Of a stretch of 64,000 bases of DNA, positions 1 to 11,849 are shown in pieces. The position numbers and the translations under genes were made by a program. The notes under the pieces are model-generated. The model was not told the DNA's origin, did no database searches, and saw only the letters and a program-made list of their open reading frames with translations. Source of the DNA: Turnera subulata (Eukaryota; Streptophyta; Magnoliopsida; Malpighiales; Passifloraceae); assembly GCA_028386065.3 (NCBI GenBank), contig JAKUCV010002279.1, positions 83,769 to 147,768 of the forward strand, given 5' to 3'. Position 1 is the first letter of the stretch. Each line of letters opens with the position of its first letter.

Positions 1-2
1 AG

Positions 3-227
3 GGTAGGATAATCATGGCATGTTGCTTATTGCATAACTTTATTAGAGCTAACATGTCTGTTGATCCGGAGGAGAACACGATTAATGAGGCTCCTAACAC
101 GGATGGCGATGATTCAGAAGAGCCTACTGAGTACATTCAAAGTGTTCAGACAAGTGATGAATGGATAGCTTGGCGTGATGACCTTGCACAGGAGATGTTT
201 GATGATTGGACTGCCAACCGTGCATGA
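3..227 (+). CDS. PIF/Harbinger transposase (HARBI1-like nuclease), C-terminal end
   Basis: Only the last roughly 75 codons are in the window and the frame is open to the left edge. The segment reads IIMACCLLHNFIR followed by an acidic tail ending in WRDDLAQEMFDDW. The ACCLLHNFIR block is the conserved end of the DDE_4 nuclease domain of plant Harbinger transposases, close to the last catalytic acidic residue. In this superfamily the nuclease works with the Myb-like ORF1 protein, which is encoded about 300 bp downstream here. I infer DNA cleavage and integration for the full protein. Catalytic residues are mostly outside the window. Confidence 0.85.
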   Translation, partial: GRIIMACCLLHNFIRANMSVDPEENTINEAPNTDGDDSEEPTEYIQSVQTSDEWIAWRDDLAQEMFDDWTANRA

Positions 228-523
228 GCCGCCTGGCTTAAAACAATTTTCCAAAATTACATTCATGTGTATTCAATATTTGTGTGGTGGACAATAATTA
301 TAGATTCTCCATGACTGTATTATGATGATTCAATTCTGTTTGTTGTTGATGGACTGCCAAACTTGATGCATTGTGTGATTGTTGTTGGACTGAATAATTT
401 ATTTCATAAATGTCATTGATGTTTTATTGGACTACTTGTGTAATCTGATTGATATGTGATTGTTGGTGTGTTTGTTGGTTTACTCCACTGGTTGTATGAT
501 GTGATTATTGGTTTAGTGTAAGC

Positions 524-1514
524 ATGGGAGATAGGAGGGTCTGGACTGATCCAGAGGTCGATGCCTTAGTCGACATTCTGGAGGAATTGGTGGCTGAGGG
601 TCACCAAGTTGATGCAGGGTCATTCCGCCCCGGGTCCATAACCCAGATTGTGACTCGCATGAAGAAAAAATTCCCCAACTGCGGGCTTGTCGCCAACCAT
701 GTCAGGAATAAGATGAAGCGATTGAAAGCTAAGTACTTCGCAGCTCAGGAAATGGCGAATACCAGCGGCTTTGGATGGAATTCAGAGAAGCACTGCGTTG
801 AGGTGGATGCACCGGACATCCTTGAAGCGTATCTCATTGTAAGTTCAGACCTACACCCTTCTTGTTGCTTGTTTTCATATTTTGCTAGTTTCAATGCTTG
901 CTTTATTGTATTTAACATAATTTAAATGTGTTTGCCACTTGTAGAAATACCCTTCAAGGGAGTATGTGTGCGGCCGAGCCTTCCCGCAGTTCCCCAAGCT
1001 TCAGCTCATTTTCGGCCGTGATAGGGCTGTTGGAGACCATGCTGAAACCCCCGAGGAAGCAATGGCCAACATGCTGGAAGAAGAAGTTGCCGATACTGCA
1101 GCTGCATCCAACAATGACCCTACTCCAACTGTTGCTGCCGCCAGTACAGCTGCACATGGCGGAGGTGCCGCCTCTTCCTCTGTTGCACCTGATGCAAGTA
1201 TGGCGTCGGGTTCATGCGGCAGCAGGAAGAGGAAGGCCGTCCCTGCTGCAAATGAAGCACTATGGGCATTGACAGACGCTATTGTGCACGGATTTGAGTC
1301 TCAGGGCGTGCACATGAGTGACATTGCTGCTGCAATTAGAGGAAAGGATTCGCCAGTGTCATTGGGCGAGGAGTTGAGGAAAATGGGCATTACGGCAACT
1401 GATGTCGTCAAGGTTGTGATGGCGATGGGCAAGCAGCCTGAAGTTGCAGCGTATTTCTGGGAGTTGGATGCAGAACAGAAAGTGGAGTTTGTCTCCAGCC
1501 TTTTGGGGAAGTAA
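524..1514 (+). CDS. Harbinger ORF1-type Myb/SANT-like DNA-binding protein, two exons
   Basis: Exons are 524-838 and 945-1514, joined across a GT-AG intron (gtaagt donor, ttgtag acceptor) in phase 0, giving about 294 residues. Residues 5-100 form a Myb/SANT-like trihelix-type domain: WTDPEVDALVDILEELV, then NCGLVANHVRNKMKRLKAKY and a GFGWN segment. After the intron comes the typical KYPSREYVCGRAFP motif. Then follow an Ala-rich linker, a basic SRKRKA patch that could be a nuclear localisation signal, and a helical C-terminus. In plant PIF elements this protein recruits the transposase to the element ends in the nucleus. It could instead be a domesticated host gene, but the flanking transposase and TIR favour an element gene. 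Confidence 0.85.
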
Positions 1515-2008
1515 TATGGGTTGCTGATTAGTAGGTGCTGCCGTTTTTGGTACAGTATAACATTAGTAAATATGACAGTAGCCTACTAACCTCTTAGCAA
1601 GTTAGGAATTAACCCCTCTAGCAGTTTAGATATTAACTGCATATTTAGTCATCAATGCTATGCAATTTTGGATATTCCAATGGTAGTTAGTCATGGCATT
1701 ATGCATTTTGTAGGTATGACATATTATGTGACATGGTTCACATCTGCACCCTTCTATATGTAGACATATTTGCAGGAATGGATGTTGGTTGTGCCGTAGT
1801 AATGAATGTCATCTGTTTGCATTTAACTTGTGTGGAAATGTTGTGTATGGTTTGGGTGCTTCCATTGGCTGGATTGTTTGGTGAAGGGTGCATTTTGCAG
1901 GCCCTTCCTTCTGCTTATACAATGTGCTTTGTGTTGCATTGTTTGTCAATGTTGTGCTTTCATGGTTGTACGTGTAACCATGATTTCGGTTCATTGTAGG
2001 TGGGAACC

Positions 2009-2389
2009 ATGGGCAAATATAAGTACTACGTTGTGTATAACGGGAGACGCAATGGTGTGTATGACAATTGGGATGAGGTTAAGTTGCAAGTCGATTCATT
2101 TCCGCATGCAAGGTTCAAAGGTTTTAAAACCTTGCAGGAAGCACAAGTTTCATATGTGCTCAGCGAGCAAAGATGGGTGTGTGATAATGCCCATATTTTC
2201 GATGACAATCCGCCAACCCCGACTGCAAATACGTTCGAGCCTTCAAATATACCAATGCACAATGACACAGGCAATTTTGAGGTCTTGAGAGTTGCATTAG
2301 AGGGTCATGTGAAGTATGCAGACTTACTCAAAGTGGGAATTGGGTTTATTTTAGCATTATTAGTCATGGTGATTGTCAAATATTTGTAA
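2009..2389 (+). CDS. Third Harbinger ORF: RNase H1 N-terminal-like (viroplasmin-type) domain with C-terminal membrane anchor
   Basis: A 126-residue protein starting at ATG 2009. An in-frame GTG at 2000 follows a good splice acceptor (ttcattgtag), so the ORF may be a 3' exon. Residues 3-50 match the RNase H1 N-terminal / caulimovirus viroplasmin fold: YYVVYNGRRNGVY, then W, then QV..F..A.FKGF. In RNase H1 this domain binds RNA/DNA hybrids. No RNase H catalytic domain follows. The last 23 residues are a hydrophobic helix (LLKVGIGFILALLVMVIVKYL, two residues shown beyond the core), suggesting a tail anchor. It lies inside the Harbinger element between ORF1 and the right TIR. Its role in transposition is unknown. 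Confidence 0.6.
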   Translation: MGKYKYYVVYNGRRNGVYDNWDEVKLQVDSFPHARFKGFKTLQEAQVSYVLSEQRWVCDNAHIFDDNPPTPTANTFEPSNIPMHNDTGNFEVLRVALEGHVKYADLLKVGIGFILALLVMVIVKYL

Positions 2390-2933
2390 GGGCTACTTAA
2401 ACGTATTGAGTACGAACTCGGATGTTTGTATTACCTATGAATCAAGCTTTTGTTATCAATACTTATATTATGAAATTATCTCAAACACAATTATTCATGT
2501 TGTAGATGGCATAAGCCGAATATTCATACTTGTCTTACCTCATGAAATACACTTACAATGTAAATAGTATTCAAAACAAGTCAAGTAAGTATTAATCAAA
2601 TTTGGAGGAATAAAGTTTTAACATAACTCTTCAAATCAAATTTAAATACTCATAAATATTATATTTATTAGAGAGTAGTTGTGTTTTTATATTCAAACCA
2701 AATTAAATTAAATGTGTTTTTATGTATCACTAAATTATAGTATCTATATTACATTCATTTATTAAGTCTAAAAAATCCATATACTTTATACTTAATCACT
2801 TCTTTCAGCACCAAGGGCAATATAGACATTACTGCATTTAGTCCCGAGCTCTGTACAGCTAACCAAACATGATTCAGTACAACAGTCCAGCGGAGTGTCC
2901 ACCAATCCAAACGCTACATTGGACGACACTATT

Positions 2934-2983
2934 GTCCAGTCCAGTCCAGTCCAGTCCCGTCCAGGGATCCAAACGCACCCTAA
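2934..2983 (+). repeat. Harbinger subterminal CCAGT repeat, right TIR and TAA target site
   Basis: Tandem ccagt units run from about 2936 to 2963, followed by the TIR end ggatccaaacgcaccc at 2965-2980. TAA at 2981-2983 is the presumed target duplication. Short subterminal repeats like this commonly bind transposase or ORF1 protein; that role is inferred here. Confidence 0.75.
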
Positions 2984-3499
2984 GGACTGGAACGAGGACT
3001 AGGCAGAGGGAGAGGTACGAGTACGACTATAACACTATAAAGTATGTGCAAAGTTTTGGGCTATCAGCTTCTAGACTAAACAAAAACCAGGCCACTAAAA
3101 AAATATTGAGTCCCAATCTAAGGTTATTCGAATTAATTATTGTCTATACAATCCTTGATCGAATTGGGTTAGAGTATCTTTGACCTTCCACATATCAACT
3201 TGCGTACCATAGAAGCAAGGTCCAAAATTTCATAACACGTTGGGAAATTTGTAGCAATGTTGATGAACTACCTCTGTGAACTTTGTCGTCCTATGGTTAG
3301 ACCCATCCTTCCCCCACTACAAAATGGGTCATACCAAATGCAACTTCACCAGTTAGAACAAGCTTGCAAGTTTTACCTATGGATTATACCTCGATTCTAA
3401 CATTCTCGTGATAGGAAAACTACATATATACCATCTCCTCGGTCATCTAGCTATTATGCTCTGCCATTTGTAGTCGGTGAAGAAGCAAAAAAAACAACA

Positions 3500-5064
3500 A
3501 TGACTATAACAGTATGCACTCATGTGGCCTTATTAGCCCTTTTCGTTATCATCAATTTGAGCTATTTTGGGACGGCAGTTGATGATGATATTAAGGCAGC
3601 TTCTTTTATCTTTGGCGATTCTCTAGTTGATGCGGGAAACAATAATTACTTGTCAACTTTGTCCAAGGCAAACATCAAGCCCAATGGAATTGATTTCACA
3701 GCATCCGGTGGGAATCCTACCGGCCGATATACCAACGGCAGAACCATTGCTGACATTCTAGGTAAGCTTTTCGGGTTCCCTAGTAACATAAATGTATCCT
3801 ATAGTATATGTCCTTATGATTTGACTCTCTTTACTTTGTTTTCTTTTTTGGGCTTACTTCTGCTTGTTTAGGAGAAGAATTAGGGATGCCAAACTATGCA
3901 GTCCCATTCCTGGCCCCAAATTCCACCGGAAAAGCCATACTATATGGTGTGAACTATGCATCAGGGGGAGGAGGAATTATGAATGCAACTGGAAGAATCT
4001 TTGTCAGTATTAAATCAAGCCCACTATCTGTATTATATTTTCACAATGATTTTGCTGACTCTAATTATGCTTGGATGTTAAACATTTTGTGTACAGGTTA
4101 ATAGGCTAGGGATGGATATTCAGATTGACTACTTTAACATTACAAGAAAACAAATCAACCAATTACTGGGTCAATCAAAGGCCAAAGAATTCATCTCGAG
4201 GAAATCCATCTTCTCAATTTCTGTTGGATCAAATGATTTCCTGAATAATTACCTACTTCCTGTTCTATCAGCCGGAACAAGGGTTTCCGAAAGTCCAGAT
4301 GCATTTATTAATGATATGATCAATCACTTCAGGGCTCAATTAACAGTAAGCAACATTTTCTCATATTGGTCATCAACCTAGAATAGTTATTTATTTTGTG
4401 GTTAACTGTTAAAGAAATGATTTTTTTTTTTTTTTTGCTGATCACAAAGTAAATGACCAATTTTCTACTTGGATATATATGGCAGAGACTTTACCAATTG
4501 GATGCTCGAAAGTTTGTGATTAGTAATGTGGGGCCTATAGGATGTATACCCTATCAAAAAACAATTAACCAACTGAAAGAGAACGAATGCGTGGATTTGG
4601 CCAATAAGCTGGCAGTTCAATACAACGGCCGCTTGAACGACTTACTAGCCGAATTAAACGACAACCTACCCGGATCAACATTTGTACATGCCAATGTGTA
4701 TGATATGGTGATGGAACTTATCACAAACTACGACAAATATGGTAATGGTTGCATCATTCACTACTTGTCTTACACTAAAACTTGCAATGTGTTGCATCTA
4801 ATTGTTATTTGTTGATCCTGATGAGTTACTTTATGTGCAGGATTTAGCACATCAACAAGAGCATGTTGTGGGAATGGAGGGCAATTTGCTGGGATAATTC
4901 CTTGCGGTCCAACTTCTAGCATGTGCGATGATCGGACCAAGCATGTGTTTTGGGATCCTTACCATCCTAGTGAGGCTGCAAACATCATTCTTTCCAAGCA
5001 ACTCCTTGATGGAGATACCAAATACATCTCTCCTATGAATCTTCGCCAACTTCGAGATCTTTGA
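3500..5064 (+). CDS. GDSL esterase/lipase, five exons
   Basis: Exons 3500-3761, 3872-4002, 4097-4345, 4486-4741 and 4841-5064 join with GT-AG introns into a 373-residue protein, normal for the plant GDSL (SGNH) family. Residues 1-26 are a hydrophobic signal peptide, so it is probably secreted to the wall or apoplast. Catalytic blocks are present: block I FGDSLVDAGNN (Ser41), block II around NYASGGGG (residues 115-122), block III SVGSNDF (Gly175, Asn177) and block V DPYHPSEAAN (Asp338, His341). It should hydrolyse an ester or acyl lipid; the natural substrate cannot be read from sequence. A TATATA stretch lies at about 3424. All frames are intact, so it looks functional. It starts about 520 bp after the Harbinger TIR. 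Confidence 0.94.
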
Positions 5065-6835
5065 ATACAATTGTAATAATTAATGTTCTTGAATTGTTTG
5101 TGTTTGGCTTCGTTCTTGAAGCACAATGATTATTTCACCTGTCTCTCTTCATGTCTGATTAATTAGATCTCTCTTTACACCCAGTTCAACTTATTTCTCT
5201 CTTTTTGATTCAAATTTGTGTCATTTTCTAGTTCTTCTCCTCCCCCCTCCCTTTCTGCCCCTGGCTTTGTATCTGTTACGAATTTTAGGCTTTAATAATT
5301 AACTTTTAGAGGTAAATGAGAGTCCAGCGCATTTAGGTAAACCACTCAAAAATTCGTAAATGGGCTTTTCCAATCTTGGTTCACAGGGGTTGTTTAGCTG
5401 CCACCGGAAGAATTCAACATGTTGGGTCTCATCTGATAACGTCCTTGGTGTAGGACACCTGCCACTTGTCGCTAGTTGGGCCTACAAGTCCACGACTGGC
5501 AAAGAGATATCATTCACCAAATTAAATGGAAAACCCGCAACATATATCCAACATTTAATATAACTCACTGACGAAAATTGTACATTATACATGACATTTT
5601 GCAGGTAGTCTGACCCAGATAGTAAAGATTGAATGGCTCGTTTTCTTTTTCTTTTATCTTTTTGTCCAAAAAAAAAGAAGAAAATGCTATGCGTGACCAT
5701 ATTTTTGTCAATTTTCGCCTATGCATTCACAGGGAATGAAAAGAATACACATCTCATTCCAAAAAAAAAAAAGAATATACATAAATGATAAATGAAATAT
5801 TACACATTCAAGGAATGAATTAAGATCACATGCTAATGGGGAGTTAATTAAAGGATCACATGGTTCTGGACTTTTGGCAGTTACCTATGTAATAAAAATT
5901 GGTTAGTGGAAATCCAAGTTTTGTCCAGAATGGGGGGAACTGAACTGGGGGATCTTCTTGATAGGCATCCAACTAAATGGACATGTGATGGAATCATGTA
6001 AGAGCAAGAGATGCCAAAAAGAAGAGAAAAAGAGTTTTGGAACTGCAAAGTGGGGGAAAGAAGGGAAGGGGATATATTGTCAGATATATGATGGCCGTGG
6101 GGAGGACGAACCGAATAAATACAGCAGCAGCAGTTTGGGGCTGCCTGGCTGGCTCTAAGGCTAGTTCTAATTTAGCTTGAGGTGGGGTTGGCTCGACATA
6201 GTTTCGTTGAAAGCGACACATGATGGTGCCAAGGAGACATTTAGATGGGCTAGTGAGGCCGCGCGTGCCGCTGCGAGAATCCCCACCACCACCACCACTG
6301 ATCACCAATATTATCCACCGACACCTCAAGCCCTTCTCTGCTGACAGGTGTCTTCTCTGTCCCAGCCCATCTTATTGGGCCCCATCCCCTTCTTCTCCTT
6401 CTTCTCTCTCTCTAGAGCCTGCCTTCTTGACTTCAAAGTAAGTATGACCCAGCTCAGCTTTGCTGCTGCAAAAGTGCTGCAGGGGTGGGTCTCTCTGTAT
6501 TTTCATGGGTACGTATCTGTTATGTGTACTGTTTTTACTCTTATAACCCAAAATTGGTGAGGCAGGCTTTGTTTCTTGCTTGGTAAGCGAGCTGCCTTGG
6601 TGAAATAGGTAAAACCCTGCTCCATATTTAAGTGAATCTTGGTCTTTTTAACATTGTTATATGCATGCAGATCATAAAGCTTTTGCCTGCCTGTGCCTGT
6701 ACGTACCTTCTGCAATTTAATCAATTTTGTAATTAACCTTTTGCCATTTAATGCCCGTCACTCAAACTACTATCACACCTTCTATGCCTTTATCTTTTCC
6801 TCTTTTTTATTTCTCAATACCATAGTGTACCATAT
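5065..6835. other. Intergenic, no gene seen
   Basis: 3' flank of the GDSL gene, then A/T-rich DNA with homopolymer A runs (about 5670 and 5760). From 5940 to 6440 composition is richer in GC with short CAG, CCA and CT runs, perhaps a transcribed noncoding stretch, but no ORF with recognisable motifs was found. Confidence 0.6.
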
Positions 6836-7153
6836 ACCACCGGGGTGGTGGCCTAGTGGTAAAGTCTTTAGTCTGTCATCTCTAGGATTCGGGTTCGAGT
6901 CCCGGCGCTTCCAGTCAAGCCACATTATAGTGTGATGTGGCCGAATATGGCCTTCCACACTGTGGGGTGGTGGCCGTTGAGCCCGGGGTGCCCCCGACAC
7001 TATGACGCGTAGTAGGCGAGGGTGTCCGCTGGTGCCCCGGTGGGCGATCTCTCCTATGAGGAGGGTCTAATGTCAGAATGTAACCGGTATTGACCGAGGC
7101 CTGGACCGACGGGACGATGATGACACCACTGATGCCTTTTTTTGCGGAAAAAA
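6836..7153 (+). mobile_element. tRNA-derived SINE (Au-like), plus orientation
   Basis: The head carries RNA polymerase III boxes: box A within TGGCCTAGTGGTAAAGTC and box B GGTTCGAGTCCC (about 6893-6904). The body is about 318 bp and ends in a T-rich/gcgg/A-rich stretch. It is bracketed by a perfect 20-bp target duplication, AATACCATAGTGTACCATAT, at 6816-6835 and 7154-7173, which implies recent insertion. Resemblance to plant Au SINEs is from memory of that family; the boxes and duplication are seen directly. Confidence 0.9.
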
Positions 7154-7173
7154 AATACCATAGTGTACCATAT

Positions 7174-9869
7174 GGCTCCATTTGCACACTGATACACTCA
7201 TTAATTAAAAACACAGGATTTGGATCGATGTGACCCATGAGAACATATATAAGGATGATTGATATATACCCATCGATAATAATAGAAGTAGAAGATAATG
7301 CATGGCAAGAACCATTCATCACCTGCTACGTATACCCAATAAATAGAAACACCCAATTCAGTTTGGTTTTGTCATTTGTGTGTGTTCTACATTTTTTTTT
7401 CCTGTGCAGCTAGCTGTAGTTATCACATGGAGAAATAATGTTGGATCCTCTAAACCGTGCAAAATCTTTGACCATAACGTATACTAGCAGTACTTTTTTA
7501 ACCCCTTGGTTAAAAACCGGGAGGAGAGAGATCACCCAGTGGATCATAGCCGTCGGTCCAGAACAGTATGGCATGATCAAGGGCGGGGATATTGAGGGGA
7601 TCATGAGGAGATAGGGTGGTGTGTGTGTGTGTGTGTGCTGTGCTCTGGTGGGGGAGCAGTGATGGTTTGGTAATGAGAACAGTGAAGCGAGAATTGCGGT
7701 GAGTGAGTGAGGGAGGGAAGGGAGAGAATTACATTAGTAAATGGAAGAAGAGAGGAGGAGGGTGTAGTGTAGTGTACGGAGCGCAGAGAGAATCTGATGC
7801 GGACATGACGCGTCCGAAATCAGAGGGAAGACCCAATTATTGCATCCCACGCTGCCCGACACCCATGATTCTGTCGGGACTGCCCCTACACACAACACAC
7901 ACAAGGACCTAAACAACAACAACGCCTCTCTCTCAGTCCTCTCTCCCTCCCCCCATAGTCCCATCGGTTCAATCTCCCAAATCCCTGTTTTTGTCCTCTT
8001 CTGAAGCTTACTAGTACCACTACTCCACTAGTAGTACACCACACATGGTTTGCCCCGCCTAGCTACTTCAATTTCCCCCTTTTTCTTTCTTTTTAACCAG
8101 ATAATCACATTCGCACAGTAGTGTGTTATTGGCTGTGTGAGAATATATCGGTAGTAATCATGGGTTGATTGGGATTAATAAAGTGTGTCTAGGTTCAGTT
8201 GTAGCCCGCAAAATCTCCACACCCTAGGTGTCAACTACTTTTTGTGTATATTCAAATCAGTGTGTTAGTTTAATGGGGACTTGTTACGATTGGATTTTTT
8301 TTTTTTTGGTTACAAGTGGATTTGATTTTGAGCACCTTTGGTTTGAAATTGAGTAGCGATAGTACTATATTCTATGACTATGGAAGCAATAAGTTGACAA
8401 AGATATCATTATTTTTCTTCTTTTATTATGACAGACAAGGACATCAGTAGTGCAATCTAAGAACAAATGATTGCATCTGTTTCTATGTTTGTATACGAGA
8501 TGGTAAAATCGGTAGCTGTAGAAAATGTTGAATTTCATTGCAATTTGAAGAAAATGTTGCGACTTGCGATTACTATATATATCCCCCGGTACATGGGATG
8601 ATTGCAAAAATACAAATGTTTTGTGAGTCATCGATTGATTGATTTGATTAAAAGGAAATTTGATTCTTTTATTTTATTGATGTCATTTCCTATGACCATC
8701 AGATGATGTGTTAGTGATCATGTCCGATTCACAAGTTAATAATTCGATTGCATCAACAGTAAAATCAATTAATGAGATTGATAGTAATAAGTACAGGTTT
8801 TTAAGGGACTAATTTGACACAATTACGAAATAAATCTTATTAATCTCATCTTTTTTTTTTTTACTCTTAGCACACCCCAATAGCTTTTATTGAAGTAGTG
8901 TCAACCTAATCACACAGTACATCAACGATCCTTAATGATGTAACAACTCAACATTAAAACGATTAGGATCGATACTAGTATAACAACTACAAAAACACAC
9001 AAACTAAAGACGATAACACACGGACATGTTTGTTGACACATTAGTGGGTCTAAAAGGAAAGGAAAACTGAGTAGAATTTACGTTGTAATTATTGGAATCT
9101 GGAATGTAGGTAACAGCCATACTGTTTATACCAAAATCTATCTGCACTATCATTGTCATTTATGTTAATTTTGTATTTTTTTCATTAAAAGACAGAACGT
9201 GTTTTCTTTTTGTTTCATGTATGCACATATAGACCCATTATCCGTCGCCAAAATAATGGAGGGGCCCCTGGTTGGATGAATAATGCCAATGCCATCTTAC
9301 CTAACTCATCACATCCATCCCCACCACCATTGGAAAAAAAAAATGATCTAATAACATTACATTTTATCCTAAAAGAAGAAAAAAAGAACACCCACTCTCT
9401 TGTCTAGCTATCTCGAAACAAGTGCAAAGAAAGAAAAACAGAAGAGGCTAAAAATTCCGAAACAGAAACACAAGCCGCACACCTAGCTGAGTAGCCGGCC
9501 CAATAAGAAACCAGTTCTGTAGCCGACTGAAATGTCGTGCCTAACAGAACACTGTAAAGCTGCACCACTCTCTCCTTCTCCCCCTTCCCTCCTCTGCCTC
9601 TTATATTCCTCAGAAACTTTCCATTCTCCCAATATCCACATTCGCCTCTCCCTCCACAACCCCCACCTTAAAAACCCACTCCTCTTGTCCCCTTCGCCAC
9701 CCCAAAAAACACCCACACACAAAACTTAACACAAAGTCTTTACTCTTACTAGTTACACACCAGTAGTATACTCTTTTGTATGTTTCTCACGACCAAACTA
9801 AACTAAACTAAGCTAGTTTCAGTTTCACTCACACACATACGCCATCTACTTTCAGTTCATCAATCGAAA
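7174..9869. other. Upstream region of the Dof gene, no other gene seen
   Basis: Mixed A/T-rich DNA with the GT microsatellite, GA-rich patches (about 7690-7760) and CT-rich sequence (about 7920-7960 and 9560-9720). The last 300 bp before the Dof start are pyrimidine-rich and include a TTATATT at about 9601, a plausible core promoter and 5' UTR. The minus-strand ORFs here are low-complexity shadows. Confidence 0.6.
7616..7637. repeat. (GT)n microsatellite
   Basis: About ten uninterrupted GT units. Confidence 0.95.
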
Positions 9870-10595
9870 ATGCCAATGGATACCAACGCTGAAGTGAGGA
9901 AGCTGGCCAAACCAGGAGCGCCACCACCGGAACAAGAGCACCTTCCCTGCCCTCGCTGCGACTCCACCAACACCAAGTTCTGCTACTACAACAACTACAA
10001 CTTCTCCCAGCCCCGCCACTTCTGCAAGTCCTGCCGCCGCTACTGGACCCACGGCGGCACCCTCAGGGACATCCCTGTCGGCGGCGGAACCCGCAAGAAC
10101 GCCAAGCGCTCCCGCACCTCTGCCTGCTCCTCCGCCTTGATGGCAGGTTCCTTGGCAGCAACCGCCGCCGCTCATCAGGAGAACATCCCCCTGACGGCCA
10201 CTCCCGTGCTCTTGCCGCTTGCTGCTAACCAGGGACTGGCTTTTGGTGATCATGGGAAGGGTGGGAATGCCGGTGGTGGCGGTGCAGGTGGTGCCTGTGG
10301 GAGTTTTACTTCTCTGCTGAGTACACAGGGCCCTGGGTTCTTGGCACTCGGTGGGTTTGGGCTCGGAATTGGGCCTGGGTTTGAGGATGTTGGGTTTGGG
10401 CTGGGAAGAGGGGTGTGGGCTTTTCCGGGAGTCGGAGATGGTGGTGCTGGAGTTGGAGGCGGTAATGGTGCGGTTGCTGCGGCGGGATTGGGTGGTTCGT
10501 GGCAGTTTGAGAATGGAGAGAATGGGTTTGTTGGCGGGGATTGCTTCCCTTGGCCTGAGCTTGCGATTTCAACCCCTGGAAATGGACTTAAATGA
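9870..10595 (+). CDS. Dof zinc-finger transcription factor, single exon
   Basis: An uninterrupted 241-residue protein. Residues 25-77 form the Dof domain: C27-X2-C30-X21-C52-X2-C55 coordinates one zinc, with the invariant KFCYYNNYN and RYWT blocks and a basic C-terminal arm ([12 protein letters not shown]). Dof proteins bind AAAG cores in promoters in the nucleus. The [15 protein letters not shown] variant and the C-terminal [12 protein letters not shown] motif resemble the Dof1.7/Dof3.1-type subgroup; I am not sure of orthology. Between residues 130 and 215 it is Gly-rich. Codons are much more GC-rich than the flanking DNA. The upstream CT-rich leader fits the chosen start. The gene is intact and likely functional; target genes are unknown. 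Confidence 0.97.
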   Translation: MPMDTNAEVRKLAKPGAPPPEQEHLPCPRCDSTNTKFCYYNNYNFSQPRHFCKSCRRYWTHGGTLRDIPVGGGTRKNAKRSRTSACSSALMAGSLAATAAAHQENIPLTATPVLLPLAANQGLAFGDHGKGGNAGGGGAGGACGSFTSLLSTQGPGFLALGGFGLGIGPGFEDVGFGLGRGVWAFPGVGDGGAGVGGGNGAVAAAGLGGSWQFENGENGFVGGDCFPWPELAISTPGNGLK

Positions 10596-11181
10596 TAGTT
10601 GAATGTTCACTACAAGTTTGGTTTCTTCTTTTGCTCCTCTTCTTTTTTTTGGGTTTGGGAGATTATGGTCCCGGGGTTTAGTTACTACCACTTAGTATTA
10701 GTAGCTTGTTAAGGGTATATTAGGTCTAAAATTTAGTAGAAAGAGAGAGATTGTGACTTTGTTTTCTTCTTTATCGACTTCGTGAAATGTGATTTGGTAG
10801 TTCCATGTACCTTTTCCTTTTTGTGCAAATTGGCTTGGTGCCCCATCTACCTATATGTACTCTCTGCTTAGCCAAATAGCCAATAGCCACACTCAATACG
10901 AGTGGTTTCAGAACTCACTAATCCACTGCGCTTGTTGATGGGCTAAATGATTCTGGCTCTTCCTAAATTTTTACCATTAGTCCACAGAAAACATAGAACT
11001 GTGCTACTTACTACAAAGAATTGGAGTTGATTTCCTTTTTTTTTTGTTCACAATATATTTGATGTGATTTCATTTCACTCCCCGAATTGGTAAAGTCGGT
11101 AGGGTTCATGTACTTCAATGAGATGTAAAATATATTAAATTCCACATGCTGGCAAGCCAATCTTAAACCTGGAAGCTAATT

Positions 11182-11355
11182 GGGATGCAGTAGTATCTAG
11201 TGTTTAGGCGGATTTTCTGCCTCGTTTTTTTTCTTTGATATGAAGGATTTTGTGCCTGAATAATAAGCTAAATGCCAATCTATCCTACCAATTTCTATCC
11301 TCACTTAACGCGAACCTAGAATAGCAAGGATGACTGGTGACGCAATTTTAGACAT
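11182..11355 (+). repeat. Duplicated intergenic block 1 (copy at 49263-49435)
   Basis: Begins gggatgcagtagtatc and runs through gcggattttctgcctc to tgactggtgacgc. The 49.2-kb copy has the same order with scattered substitutions and small indels. Noncoding. Confidence 0.85.
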
Positions 11356-11425
11356 TGACAAAAGTTTTGCTAATCAACATGAATATAGATGGAGAGAATC
11401 CAATCGTTGCTGCAACTCATTACTT

Positions 11426-11545
11426 AGGTTGCTGATTCAAATTGTTTCAAGTTGGGTTTTATTAGTCCTGAAACTATGATTCAAATTATCATCCTAACCT
11501 TCCTTTTCTCTTTTTTTCTTTTTCACACAAATGAACTTGTCTTTC
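11426..11545 (+). repeat. Duplicated intergenic block 2 (copy at about 45900-46040)
   Basis: Shares ggttgctgattcaa, tttcaagt, ggtttta/gtttact and atcctaacctt with the 45.9-kb copy in the same order. Confidence 0.75.
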
Positions 11546-11849
11546 AGTGGCATCATTTTGATTACTTACACAAATCAATAAAAATTTCACCAACTATGTG
11601 CCAAATGCTGGCAATTCTCATAACTAGACAATATCGTCGACAATAAATTTCGTTGACAAGAAAATGATACCTTGAGAAAATTGTCCTGCTCAACAAGAAT
11701 TTTTTATGTCAAAATTATTTTTTTGTGACCTATCAGGGACCATTTTTTTCTCCTCCACTATATGGATTCTTTTGACATTCTTTTCTAGAAACCCGCCAAT
11801 TTCGTTCAAATTCATGATCCGATATCATGGCACACAAAGTTTTGCAAAA

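Larger units (their letters stand above)
1..2980 (+). mobile_element. PIF/Harbinger DNA transposon, 3' part (5' end outside window)
   Basis: The element holds a transposase C-terminus, a Myb/SANT-like ORF1 and a third small ORF, all on the plus strand. It ends with a terminal inverted repeat reading inward as GGGTGCGTTTGGATCC (2965-2980), followed by TAA at 2981-2983, the 3-bp target preference of this superfamily. A CCAGT-type short repeat lies just inside the TIR. The left TIR is off the window, so completeness and autonomy cannot be judged. The reading frames seen are intact, which suggests a fairly young copy. Confidence 0.82.

Noticed and set aside
2009..2200. Endogenous caulimovirus insertion
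   Set aside because: Only the small viroplasmin/RNase H1 N-terminal-like domain is present, with no movement protein, capsid or reverse transcriptase nearby, and it lies inside a Harbinger element.
6841..6915. tRNA gene
   Set aside because: A and B boxes are present but no cloverleaf or CCA-compatible acceptor stem closes; the body extends 318 bp between target duplications, so it is a SINE head.
9852..10572. Minus-strand ORFs over the Dof gene
   Set aside because: Shadows of a GC-rich coding exon; the plus frame carries the complete Dof domain.
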